From Cymodocea nodosa (taxonomy: Eukaryota; Streptophyta; Magnoliopsida; Alismatales; Cymodoceaceae), in NCBI GenBank assembly GCA_036874045.1, contig CM072343.1:8142001-8206000 (forward strand): 64,000 nucleotides of DNA. Reading direction: 5' to 3'. The notes beneath the pieces were generated by a model. The model was not told the DNA's origin. It did no database searches and was given only the letters and a program-made list of their open reading frames with translations. The translations under genes were made by a program, and so were the position numbers. Below, piece after piece: positions 1 through 10,307 of this stretch (positions within the stretch are counted from its first letter, which is position 1; each line of letters begins with the position of its first letter).

Positions 1-92
1 TCAAATAGTTATACCTGTAACTCTCTGGAATGTTATTTTATGTTTAAACTGATGCTGACACGTGTTGAGAGCTAGTAGATTTACTTATATTA

Positions 93-197
93 TAACTCGT
101 TAAGTTAGTATAACTGCACGCATTGAGTTACATGAAAATACACTAAGGCAATGCGTTAGGTTAGCGTTATAAACTTAAGTTGTTATTTCTGCACGTG
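93..197 (+). promoter_or_regulatory. Upstream LTR module shared with copia C2 LTRs
   Basis: This 105-bp stretch aligns without gaps to 34007-34111 in the C2 copia LTR, with about 90 of 105 positions identical by my count. It contains the motif CTCGTTAAGTTAG, the words GCGTTAGGTTAGCG and ACTTAAGTTG, and it ends in CACGTG. It lies upstream of the TATA-like site in both families, which is where plant LTR enhancers usually lie. The other G1 copy is at 13524-13628. A regulatory role is inferred. Confidence 0.7.
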
Positions 198-431
198 TTT
201 TATAGTTAAATCAACGAAGGAAGTCCGTTGACTTATCTATAACTCCACAGACTATATATTTTCTAATATGCCACTATAGCGGTTGCAGGAACAGATAGTT
301 GGAAGGAAAAACCACGTTTGCACGTATCATGTAGGAATTCAATCGCGTAGGGAGAAAGAAATCATCGTCGTTGATCTGAAGGAAGGAAATCCAACCAACC
401 ATTCAAGCAGAAGCAGTTACCACTAAAGACA

Positions 432-438
432 TATAAAA
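432..438 (+). promoter_or_regulatory. TATA box candidate of G1 5' LTR
   Basis: TATAAAA sits about 235 bp downstream of the CACGTG box and is kept at the equivalent site in the 3' LTR (13863-13869) and in G2 (39407-39413). Conservation across three LTRs supports it as the core promoter. The start of transcription cannot be placed from sequence alone. Confidence 0.6.
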
Positions 439-1296
439 GAAAAGAAGAAAAAAAAGAAAGAGTGTGATCGATGGACGGCCAATGTATACAGAGGAGGAGC
501 ACCGAGCTTTCTGCAGGCAGTATCGACGATTCTCCGAAGTATCACACCAACCATCATATCACCACTATAATCACCAATCATCGGAGGTCTGTGAGGATAT
601 TTGCCTGATGTCGGGTCGATTTCGAGCCAAACACAGTGCCTGACAACTACTGTGAGGAGTGATCGCGTCGCGGGAAGGGAAGACATTTTCACCAAGCACT
701 GACTCATATTTCAGGAGATCGTAAAGCTTTTAGCCTTGGCTTCGGGTTGATGCCTGTATGCTGAAGAGGAGATCATCTTGCAATTCTAGACTCGCGATTC
801 TATAGGGAGAGGAGACAGAATTGTAAGTGGTTCAATTTTCAGTGGTGTAATCGCGTTGCAAGTAGTGTCGGAAGTATTTACTGTCAAGTGAAATTACTTT
901 ACATTTCACCTTTCGCCCATCACATCAAAACAAAAATACCAAAAAATAATTTATCTTTGTTTGTATGTTGTATTTGAGTGTTGTATTGTTGGTGTTGTAT
1001 CGTGATTAATGTTATCTGTATCAATTTTATGATTGTTTTATGTTAGTTTTAATTTTACAGTTTACTGAAATTGGTTCGTACAAAACAACTTAAAGATTTT
1101 AATGGTTACTGTTTGAATCATCTAAATGTTAGTATTGCATAATGATAAATCCAATGTTAACTAGCATTAAAAAACTTAATTGATGTTATTTACAATCTAT
1201 GGAATCGCCCAATGGTTGGCCGAATTCCTTTGTAATTAGCAATATTATAAAGAAGAGACAGGCTCGTGGAGTTAACTTAAGTCCACGAGGATAGTC

Positions 1297-1320
1297 CGTT
1301 GAGTTATCCATAACTCAACG
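1297..1320. repeat. Perfect 10-bp inverted repeat, 4-base spacer
   Basis: Arms CGTTGAGTTA and TAACTCAACG are separated by TCCA. A second, 12-bp-arm version with one mismatch follows at 1328-1355, and a CTCGTGGA/TCCACGAG pair precedes it at 1263-1289. This is the clearest example in the LTR of a motif that recurs all over the G1 and G2 elements. Confidence 0.9.
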
Positions 1321-1617
1321 AACTTAGTCCGTTGAGTTAACTGTAACTCAATGGAGTGCTTATTGAATATAAATTTGAATTGTTCATAATCAAACATTTC
1401 TTAAGTTCATCAGCAATTTCCTATGGGATCGACCTGTACTTGCACACTGATACAATAGGCACTGTGCAAATTGGAATTAATATCTAAATTGTATTAAAGG
1501 TTGTTTGTTTACTTCTTAAAGAAAGAATAGGCATAAAGATAAATTAACTAAGTAAAAATAGAAGTAACAAATCCAAGTTTTTCTAGTGTAGTGCTGGGAA
1601 AACACGAACAAGTTTTA

Positions 1618-1635
1618 TGGCACCGTTGCTGGGGA
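1618..1635 (+). other. Primer binding site of G1 (tRNA-Asp type)
   Basis: TGGCACCGTTGCTGGGGA matches the complement of the 3' end of plant tRNA-Asp (TGGCGCCGTTGCCGGGGA) at 16 of 18 positions. It lies seven bases after the LTR end. This primer is typical of Athila and related gypsy elements. Confidence 0.88.
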
Positions 1636-1734
1636 ATTGAATAGAATTGAACTGAATTGAATAGATATAAGCAACTGTTAGAGTTGTTTCATTTTAATAG
1701 TCAGAGTTGTGTGTTTTCTTCTGTAATTGAGAAT

Positions 1735-2634
1735 ATGGCATATTCTTATGCTCAAAGATTTCTGAAACCTTTAATTAGCATATGTGAATTCTGCAATTCT
1801 GAAGGACACGACATTTCTGATTGTTTGAAATTGAGACATTTACAGATTGATAGATCCCATGAACAACAAATGAATTATCTTCAATATAATAGAGCCGAGT
1901 ATGAGAATCCTATAGTTTACCCAACTAATAGTCAGTATAGAATGTGTAATATGACGAGAGACACTGAAGTTTGGGATAGCTATGACAGACTGGAGCATAG
2001 TATAGAGCAAAATCTGGACAAACTGGAATACTTTGTGTGTCAACAACAAGAAGTCAACCAATTAAACTATAAGGAGGCATATTCAGAACCTAAACATGAT
2101 ATAATTTACGAAACTGAAAAAGCCATAAAGAAAATTGATCAAAAATTGAATGCAATGAAATTAGATGATCTGGAAACAAAATTAAAAGCATTAGACAAAA
2201 ATGCAATGAAAATACAAGTTTTACAACAGGACAATGAAAATTATAATGTTATAAACCTGCACAACCTACAAAATATACAACAAACAGAAAACACAAATGT
2301 AAGAGAATTTAAAGAATGCACTTTAAAACTAAAAACAATTGAAGATCATAATCACGAAAATGATATACAAAAACATCATGAAAGTAACGAAAATCTGGAA
2401 GATGTATGTGTAATATTAAGATCTGAAACTGATATACCACCAAGAACTCAAAATGAAAATGATATGAAGGTGGACAAGAGTAAAAATGAAAATGACAATG
2501 AAAATGTAATAGTTGAAAATCTAGAAATCACTGAAGAACAATCTGAATCTGCAATTGAAGCTAAAAATGATCAAACAAATCAACTGAAAGAAAAAAAAGT
2601 CTTTCAAATCAAAATCTTTAGCACCCTAACCTGA
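1735..2634 (+). pseudogene. G1 zinc-knuckle (C-terminal) part of gag, joined to pol region
   Basis: The likely start is the ATG at 1735, because the MAY(S/A)Y start is kept in G2 (40689). Near the start is one CCHC zinc knuckle, CEFCNSEGHDISDC (C-X2-C-X4-H-X4-C), the nucleic-acid-binding part of gag. A coiled-coil-prone, Glu/Asn/Lys-rich stretch follows. The segment CVILRSETDIPP resembles the linker between gag and protease in Athila elements. The usual Athila order would put the large gag domain before this knuckle. Here only the knuckle is present and the large domain is at 10308-11447. It is part of a broken element. Confidence 0.8.
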
Positions 2635-2710
2635 AAGATTACAACAAACAATTCCTGAAAAGCAAGAAAAAATAAGAGAAATTTTTGAAAAAGTACAAGT
2701 TAACATTCCT

Positions 2711-3478
2711 TTGTTAGATCTATTGCAGAATATGCCACCTTGTGCTAAATTTCTGAAGGATTGGTGTACTAAGAAAAGAGAGCGAAAAGTTCTTAGAAAG
2801 GTCTTTTTAGCTGAGCAAAGTAGTTACCTATTTCTACCACAAATTCCTAAAAAGTTATCTGATCCTGGAATCCTTGTTATATCATGCACCATAGGAAATA
2901 CCATTCTAGAAAGAACCTTAATAGACTTAGGTGCAGGTATAAATGTTATGCCAAGTGATATATTTGCATCCTTAGGATTAGAAGGCTTAACTCCTACTAG
3001 TACGGTTATTCAATTGGCTGATAGAAGTATAAGATACCCTAGAGGAAAAATAGAGGATGTCTTAATTAAAATCAAGAATTTTATATATCCTATTGATATT
3101 GTAATTTTGGATTCCCAACAAATTAAGCATAAAAATAGTGATACATCTTTAATTTTGGGAAGGCCATTTTTAGCAACATCAGGGGCTGTTATAAATTGTA
3201 AAATTGGAGTAATGAAATTAGCATATGGTAATGAGGATACTCAATTAAATATTTTCAAACCAGAAAGGTTTGAGGAGTTAGAAATGTCCTTACATACCAT
3301 AGACTTTTTAGAGGATGAAGGAGATATGTTAGATGATGTGATTCAAGAAGAATTAAATAGGCAAATCAATTTTGAAACTTTAGAAGAAAGTGAAAGCATA
3401 AATATAGAAGGAAATCAGGAAGAAATTAATTTAAAAAATGATGATGTTCAATTAGGAGCTCTAGCTTCTGATGGGTAG
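2711..3478 (+). pseudogene. G1 aspartic protease region
   Basis: The motif TLIDLGAGINVMPSDIF (about 2918-2970) has the DLGA form of the retropepsin active site used by Athila elements, where canonical proteases have D(T/S)GA. It is followed by ILGRPFLATSGA, the conserved end of the fold. The enzyme would cut the gag-pol polyprotein. An acidic linker follows and leads into RT. The order protease, RT, RNase H, integrase is the normal Ty3/gypsy order. It is part of a broken element. Confidence 0.85.
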
Positions 3479-3565
3479 CATTTAGAATTAAAACCTTTAC
3501 CTCCTGAATTAACCTATATATTTCTGGAAGATAAACGGACCTATCCAATCATTATTGCTTCAGAT

Positions 3566-4918
3566 TTGAAAGAGGATCAAATAGCTAAATTAAAAGAGGT
3601 AATAAAAAGTTATAAAGAAGCAATAGGATGGACTATGACTAATATAAAAGGGTTAAGTTCAACTTTATGCTGTCACTACATATATTTAGAAGAGAATGCT
3701 AAACCTGTTAGAATTCCTGAGAGGAGATTAAATCCAAACCTTAAGGAAGTAGTCAGGAAGGAAATAGTTAAATGGTTAGATAATGATATAATATATCCGA
3801 TTTCTGATAGCTCGTGGGTTAGTCCAATCTATGTAGTTCCCAAGAAATCAGGATTAACAGTTATTAGGAATGAAAGTCAAGACTTGATACCTACTAGAAT
3901 TCAATCAGGCTGGAGAGTATGTATAGACTATAGAAAGCTGAATGCTGTGACTAGGAAAGATCATTTTCCCTTACCTTTTATAGATCAAATGCTGGAAAGA
4001 TTAGCAGGGCAAGAATATTTTTGTTTCCTAGACGGGTATTCAGGGTATAATGAAATTCCAGTAGCATTAGAGGATCAAGAGAAAACAACTTTCACTTGTC
4101 CTAATGGAACTTATGCTTTTAAAAGAATGCCATTCGGATTATGCAATGCAACAGCTACCTTTCAAAAGTGTGTGGAGGGCATATTTAATGGAATGACTAA
4201 TGAATTTTTAGAAATATTTATGGATGATTTTACTATATATGGCAACTCATATGAAGTGTGTTTAAGCAATTTGGACCAAATATTAAAACGGTGTGTGGAA
4301 AAAAATCTGGTTTTAAATTGGGAAAAATGTCACTTCATGGTTAAACAAGGAATAGTCTTAAGGCATGTTGTTTCTAAAAAAGGGTTGGACGTAGATAAAG
4401 CTAAAATAGAAGTAATTTCTAATCTACCAGAACCTAAATCAGTAAAAGATATTAGATCATTTCTAGGACATGCTGGTTTTTATAGAAGATTTATTAAAGA
4501 CTTTAGCAAGATAGCTAGACCATTAACTAATCTATTAAAAGATGTTCCATTTAACTTTGATAAAAATTGCAAGGAAGCATTTTTTAGACTTAAGACTAGC
4601 TTAATTTCATCTCCTATAATTCAAGCACCTAATTGGAACCATCCATTCGAATTAATGTGCGATGCTTCTGATTTTGATGTAGGAACAGTGTTAGGACAGA
4701 AAATAAAAAAATCTCCTAGAGTGATTCATTATGCAAGCAAAACCTTAAACGATGCTCAAGTTAATTACACAACTACTGAAAAAGAATTATTAGCTGTTGT
4801 GTTTGCTTTAGAAAAGTTTAGATCATATTTGATTGGAGCTAAAGTAATAGTATACACGGATCATTCAACTCTAAAACATCTAATAAAGAAAAAAGAAACT
4901 AAACCTAGATTGATCTGA
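3566..4918 (+). pseudogene. G1 reverse transcriptase and RNase H
   Basis: RT blocks run in order: [49 protein letters not shown], then the catalytic [11 protein letters not shown] near 4210-4240. The connection domain has [22 protein letters not shown]. RNase H follows from about 4620, with [16 protein letters not shown] and [25 protein letters not shown], the LDGYSGY block and FMDD together are typical of the Athila lineage. The pair would copy element RNA to DNA inside virus-like particles. It is part of a broken element. Confidence 0.92.
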
Positions 4919-4930
4919 TGAATATTATTA

Positions 4931-6286
4931 TTGCAAGAATTCGATCTAGAAATTAAAGATAAAAAAGGTTGTGAGAATGTAGTAGCAGATCATTTATCAA
5001 GATTACAAATAAAAAAATCAAATATTGAAATTAAGGATAATTTTCCTGATGAACAATTAATGACCATCAACACAATGCCTTGGTATGCAGACATAGTTAA
5101 TTACTTAGTTACTGGTTTAACACCTAAGGATTGGAATAGACAAGATAAGAAATTGTTTTTCTCAAGAGTAAAATATTACTATTGGGAAGACCCTTACTTA
5201 TTTAAGAAATGTCTTGATCTGGTTTTAAGGAGGTGTATTCCAGAAACTGAATATTCGAGCATATTGTCTTTTTGTCATGACCAAGCTTGTAGAGTACATT
5301 TTGGTTCAGGGAAAACTACTGCAAAAATACTGCAATGTGGGTTTTATTGGCCAACACAATTCAAAGATGCTCATAAATATTCCTTAAGTTGTTTAAGATG
5401 TCAACAAATAGGAAGAATATCAAAGAGGAATATGATGCCTCTAAATCCTATTATTGAGGTTGAAATCTTTGATGTGTGGGGAATAGATTTTATGGGTCTA
5501 TTTCCTATATCTAATCAATTTAATTACATATTGTTGGGAGTGGATTATGTATCTAAATGGATAGAAGCTATTCCTACAAAAACTAACGGTAACAAAGTGG
5601 TAATACAATTTATAAGAACAAATATATTTGCCAGATTTGGAATACCTAAAGGTATTATCAGTGATAGAGGAACTCATTTCTGTAATAGAAGTTTTAAAGC
5701 CTTAATGAAGAAATATGGAGTAAACCACAAAATTGCAACATCATATCATCCGCAAACAAGTGGACAAGTAGAAAGTGTAAACAAACAAATTAAATTAATC
5801 TTGGAAAAAGTAGTAAATCCTACTAGAACAGATTGGGCTAATAGATTGATTGATGCACTTTGGGCTTATAGAACTGCTTATAAAACGAGTTTAGGTATGT
5901 CACCTTTTAGGCTAGTATATGGAAAAAGTTGTCATTTACCTGCTGAAATAGAACATAAAGCTTATTGGGCATTAAAAACTCTAAACACTAATTTAAATCA
6001 AGCTGCTAAAAATAGGAAAATGCAACTAATTGAATTAGAAGAATTTAGAAATGAAGCTTATTCAAAGACTGTAAGAGAAAAAGAGAAAATTAAATTCTGG
6101 CATGATAGAAAAATTATTCCTAAAAACTTTGAAATAGGACAAGAAGTATATCTTTATATGGCTAGACTACATAACCATCTAGGAAAATTAAGATCTAGAT
6201 GGGTAGGACCTTACATAGTTCGAAATGTTTATCCTTATGGAGCTATTGAAATTAAAATCCTAAAAATCAGAATATATTTAAGGTAA
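4931..6286 (+). pseudogene. G1 integrase
   Basis: The N-terminal zinc site has the HHCC pattern ([10 protein letters not shown] with CLRCQQIG, about 5275-5415). The DDE core shows D in VWGIDFMG, D in IISDRGTHF and E in [10 protein letters not shown] (about 5475-5785). The C-terminal part has [11 protein letters not shown], the GPY-type module common to gypsy integrases. No chromodomain is seen, as expected for Athila. The enzyme would insert the cDNA copy. It is part of a broken element. Confidence 0.92.
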
Positions 6287-6402
6287 ATGGACAAAGACTT
6301 AAACCTATTCTGAAAACACCAAAAAGCTCCTTTGGAATTATAGAAGAAATCAGAGTAGAGGACTACTCGAGTTTTACTTAGTAAGAAATCAGTTTTTATA
6401 TT

Positions 6403-6433
<31 letters not shown>

Positions 6434-6795
6434 AAAAATATATATAAAACATAAAAATAGTTGCGATTCAACTGACTGGATCCATCGGTATGGCTGGAAA
6501 ATTAAAAAAATATTTAGGTCTGACCGAAGCGTAGCATCGGTATGACCGGAACATTAAAAAAATATTGGTTTTACCGAAGCATAGTATTGGTTAAACCGGA
6601 AAAAAATTGTATATTAATTTTCAAAAAAAAATTTTGTTTTATCGAAACATAGTATCGGTTCAATCGAAAGAAAGATAAAAAAATAAAAAAATATTTAGGT
6701 CTGACCGAAGCATAGTATCGGTTAAACCTGTAAAAAAAAAAAACAGAAAAACTATTCTCTGTAATATTTTTATTATTATATTTGCTTGTACGGGG
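6287..6795 (+). repeat. Non-coding spacer after integrase: AT microsatellite and hairpin array
   Basis: There is no gene here. A TA-rich microsatellite lies at about 6395-6430. From 6523 to 6722 there are four copies of a short imperfect inverted repeat, best seen as ACCGAAGCATAGTATCGGT, at 6523-6541, 6573-6591, 6641-6659 and 6704-6722. A-rich spacers separate them. A diverged version of the array follows the integrase of G2 too (45050-45380), so it belongs to the family and not only to this copy. Confidence 0.8.
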
Positions 6796-6799
6796 AGTC

Positions 6800-6823
6800 C
6801 GTTGAGTTACGCTTAACTCAACG
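6800..6823. repeat. Perfect 10-bp inverted repeat before accessory ORF
   Basis: Arms CGTTGAGTTA and TAACTCAACG are separated by CGCT. A weaker pair follows at 6865-6890. The same class of repeat lies at the matching place in G2 (45416-45562). These repeats lie in the leader of the accessory ORF that starts at 7075. Confidence 0.85.
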
Positions 6824-7074
6824 AGCTTACTCCGTTAAGTCTTGAGTTAGTCAATGAGCTTATTCCATTGAGTTACCTGTAACACAACGGAGTACTGTAG
6901 CTAAGATCATGAATAAAATAGTAATAGTTGGTTCGGGAAATGACCCGATTACCTGCCTAAACTTAGTGCTTATTTAAACTAAAACCTACGGTTTTGGGGG
7001 CATTATCCGACAAATCATTTAGAATCTAGAATAGTAGAAATCAGAGCGATTACGTGCTATTGTGTAACTCCACG

Positions 7075-8500
7075 ATGATAAAGATGACGCCTGAATTCTG
7101 GGAAGATGTTGTTGATACATCAGAATTTCTGAAGGAATCAGAAGTGTGGCACACGCGGCAGAAGATCAGAAATACGACAAGAGAGAAAGAGCTACAGAAG
7201 GTAGAATCAGAACTTTTCAAGTTGAGAAGAGATTTAGTAGATATGGATATACGAATACCTCAAATAATGGAAACACGAATCAGAATAGCAACAGAAATAG
7301 CTGTAAGGAAAGACAAATAAGGCCAAGTAATGAAGTTGCCCTAGAATTAATCCAACGTAAGTCCCAACTCTGGTTCAAAAGATGAATCTGTAGACAAGCT
7401 AAACGAGTGATCTAGGAGCAAGAAAGGAAAGCAAATGAAGAGGCAACTGAAGAACAGGAGGAACCAACTACTGAAAAACCTGTTCCTGAGGAGCAGTAGT
7501 CTGGACCTTTAGTTCCACCATTTAAGCCATTGACACGAGCAGAAATGATGGGGCCTTCGACTGAAGAAGAAATAAGAGAATTTGCAGAACTGGTTCAAGT
7601 TGGAAAAAACCAAGGAGAATCAGAAGATTTGGCAGTGGCTAAAGCACATCTGGTGTTTGATGCACTATACAAAAAGAGGGCTGCAGAAAAGTTGAAAGCC
7701 CAATATAAAATTAAAGTGGAACAGCATCAAGAAGCTACTACCAGAACTGCTGTTAGAGATGCTGCAAAAGAAGTGGAAGCTAGTCCTTCGAGACCAGCAA
7801 TTATTAGAAGAATTAAACAAGAAGAGCCAGTACTTGTGGTTCGAAAGCCTGTAGAGACTATTTTTGTAGATTTAATTTCAGAAGATGAAGAGGAAGAACA
7901 GGCACAACTAATCAAAAAAAAGAAAGAAAAAGAAAAAGTGTTAGATTATAAAGAAATTAAATCTGAAGTACCAATTTTTACAGGGCCTGTGGAGCAAATT
8001 TTTATTAACCTACTATCCGAATCTGAGGAGGAGCAGGAGGAGCAAAGAAAAGAAAAAAATCAGGCTGAAATTAGTTAGTAGCCTATACAAGAAGAAACAG
8101 AAATTAGGGCAGAAACTGAATTGCCCGTGACTCCATCCCAATCTGTTACAGAATCAGAAAGAATAGTAACAGAACAGATTGGTAGTCAGGAGGAAGAAGA
8201 AAGAGTAGAAAATGAAGAGGCTGAAAGAAGCCATTTGGACAAAAATAATTTCACAGATTCCACTAAAGAGTAAGAAACTCTTCAGCAAATTATGGAAAGA
8301 ATTCAAGATAGAATGGAGAGTTCTGCCGGCTCACCACCACAGACAGAAGCAAAAACAAAAATTCAGGAATTTGAAGAGAATGTCCAAATGCAGCCTATGC
8401 TAGAGGAAGAGCGAGAGCAAACCCCTTTGGAGCAACAAAGTCACCTTCCTGACCCGACTGAAACAACAATTTTGAATGAAGTACATTTTTGTAGTTAGGA
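7075..8500 (+). pseudogene. G1 accessory ORF, N-terminal acidic part with SIM-like motifs
   Basis: The start at 7075 is chosen because the sequence around the ATG (ACTCCACGATG, then codons for K-M-T-(P/L)-E-F-W-E) is kept in G2 at 45731. The product is charged and coiled-coil prone. Between about 7860 and 8040 are two hydrophobic-acidic motifs, TIFVDLISEDEEEE and QIFINLLSESEEEQEE, which look like tandem SUMO-interaction motifs. G2 keeps two comparable segments near 46510 and 46650. No catalytic domain, signal peptide or membrane segment is seen, so I do not call it an envelope gene, although it is in the place where Athila env-like ORFs lie. It has a few breaks. Confidence 0.6.
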
Positions 8501-8570
8501 AGCTTATATCAAATACCAAGAAATAAGGGGTTACGATATTATTTACAGTAGACCAGTAAATTGGGATGGA

Positions 8571-9269
8571 ATGCAAGAAATCAAAGATCTATTTGAATTC
8601 CAAGGTCTACTGCAATTTATATCTCAAAATAGAGGGCATGCAGTATATGAGAATTTAGTGCCCTGTTTCTATGCAAATTTAAGAGAAGGAGAAGAAGGAG
8701 AATTAATTTCAAACATGGAGGAAGCTGATGTACAGATAACACCAGAGCTTCTCCACAACATATTTGGTTTAAAGAATGAAGGAACAAAAATTTTGGAGGA
8801 TACAACTGCAGTTGAATGGACTGAGCAGCAAATTAAGGATTGTTTAGCTATCAATCCTGGTGTGCCATTATTAAACAGATTGAAGCATTTAAATGGTAAA
8901 GCACACATGGTAGCTAACATTCTGATTAAGAATGTCTATCAACGACAGGGCCATGACATAGAATTAAGTCAATTTGTCAAATGGGCCACGTATGCAGTTG
9001 TAAATAAGATCCAAATAAATTGGTCTGTAGTTTTGATCTCCAAGTTGAAAATAGTAAAGAAGAAATTATTTTATGGAGATTTGATTCCACTGCTGATGGT
9101 GGATAGTATTGATTTCACTAAATGGACATCAAAAAGGATAAGATCTAGAACCATTTCAGTGAAAGAATACAGAAATTTTGTAGTTGCAGAATTAGTTGTA
9201 CCTTCTGGAGAAATTGCAGGAGCAGTAGAGAGGATAAATCAATTAGAGCAGCAATTAGAAAAACTCTAG
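8571..9269 (+). pseudogene. G1 accessory ORF, plant-transposon-protein-like domain
   Basis: Conserved blocks in order are DLFEFQGLL, VPCFYANL, ITPELLHNIFGLKNEG, LKHLNGKAHMVANIL, QRQGHDIEL, INWSVVLISKL and KLFYGD. FYANL, then a short-LGL block, then GH-E and INW resemble the 'putative plant transposon protein' domain often found in plant retroelement ORFs (recalled as Pfam Transposase_32; not searched here). The C-terminus ends in a short Leu/Gln coiled coil. The same domain occurs in copia elements C2 (about 32200-32767) and C1 (about 36820-37384). No transposase chemistry can be argued from the motifs, and the function is unknown. Confidence 0.7.
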
Positions 9270-9301
9270 AAGGAAGTAGATGAACTTAGGCATAGAGATT
9301 A

Positions 9302-9976
9302 AATTGTATTGTTCGTCTACTTGTGTAAAATTGTATGGAATTGTATGTACTTGTAATGTAATTGATTCATATTAATGAATATAATTTTTCAGATGCAGTT
9401 TTCATACTTATTTGAATGTGAAATGAATAGAATTTATTGAATATTATGTAATTTGTGGAACTTTATGAATATGTAACAGATTTACAATTTGCTGAATGAC
9501 AGGATAACTGCTTAAAAATTTCTGCATGTTATAAGGTAAAATGTAAATTTTGTATAACATAAAATGACCTGCAATTTAAATCTTTATATAATGTTTAGAT
9601 TTAAATGTATTTTAATCAAAATGAGGCATTAATGACATAGATTTAACTTTATTACAGTTAGTAGAATGACAAAGAAAAAAAAAAAAAAAAACAGAATAGA
9701 AAACTTATGAGAGTGAAACTTAGAAGTTGCCAAGTGTTAACTCAACGAAGTAATTCCGTTGAGTTAACCGTAACTCCACGAGGTCAGTAATATAATATAA
9801 GGTCACTCCGTTGAGTTATCTGTAACTCAACGAAATTAGTCCGTGGAGTTAGCAACAGTAACCAACTATGTTCTGTTGAGTAATCTGTAACTCAACGAGG
9901 TTAGTTCGTGGATTAAGCAGAACGATTATTCTTTTAACCACAAACGAAACTTCGTCGGTTTAGCGGTTACCAAAAT
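9302..9976 (+). other. Non-coding stretch with inverted repeats before gag
   Basis: No gene is seen. The region is AT-rich, with a poly(A) run at about 9675-9691. Between 9756 and 9935 there are several GTTGAGTTA/TAACTCAAC inverted repeats. One at 9809-9832 is perfect (10-bp arms, spacer TCTG). The same layout is kept in G2 at 48400-48570. It could be the leader of the downstream gag reading frame, but no promoter is evident. Confidence 0.65.
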
Positions 9977-10213
9977 TTGAAATTAGTAGTGGTACACGTA
10001 CCCATTAAAATAGGAACCACGATGCACGTTGCAAGACACGTTCTTGCAACGAGACTTATTCACTTTATGGATGCGTATGAAACAGAATGTTATTTACGAG
10101 TTACCAGCACTTTTAAGAGAAAAGAGAAAGCGTTGGAGGAATTGGAAGGAGAAACAGCTGATTCAACCTTCATCCGACAACAAATATTTATAGAATGGAA
10201 AGCTTTAGACTGA
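9977..10213 (+). CDS. Small ORF upstream of gag, unknown
   Basis: An open frame of 78 codons with no domain that I recognise. It is rich in His, Arg and Thr at the N-terminus (HVARHVLATRL) and charged later (KRKEKALEELEGE). A related stretch lies at 48640-48890 in G2 but does not stay open there, which argues against strong selection. It may be leader sequence rather than a gene. Confidence 0.3.
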   Translation: MKLVVVHVPIKIGTTMHVARHVLATRLIHFMDAYETECYLRVTSTFKRKEKALEELEGETADSTFIRQQIFIEWKALD

Positions 10214-10307
10214 TATGTAATTAATCTTATGTTATTTATTTATGAGCACATGGACTCATTCTCTAAGCACTAAACGATTAGTAAGAACACCTATCTAGGA
10301 ATTTTCA

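Larger units (their letters stand above)
1..1610 (+). repeat. G1 5' LTR (left end outside window)
   Basis: This stretch matches 13432-15058 almost base for base, so about 228 bp of the LTR start is missing off the left edge. It ends in CA at 1610, seven bases before the primer site. Its upstream part carries a CACGTG box (192-197) and the 105-bp module shared with copia LTRs (93-197). A TATA-like site lies at 432. Its downstream part carries the inverted repeats at 1263-1289, 1297-1320 and 1328-1355. Confidence 0.95.

Noticed and set aside
6523-6722. Short regularly repeated inverted repeats, considered as a CRISPR-like array
   Set aside because: Repeat copies vary, spacers are A-rich and not unique, and the setting is a plant retrotransposon.
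8571-9269. Accessory domain as a DNA transposase gene of a separate transposon
   Set aside because: No terminal inverted repeats or target repeats around it, no catalytic triad that I can see, and it is kept in the same place in several LTR elements.
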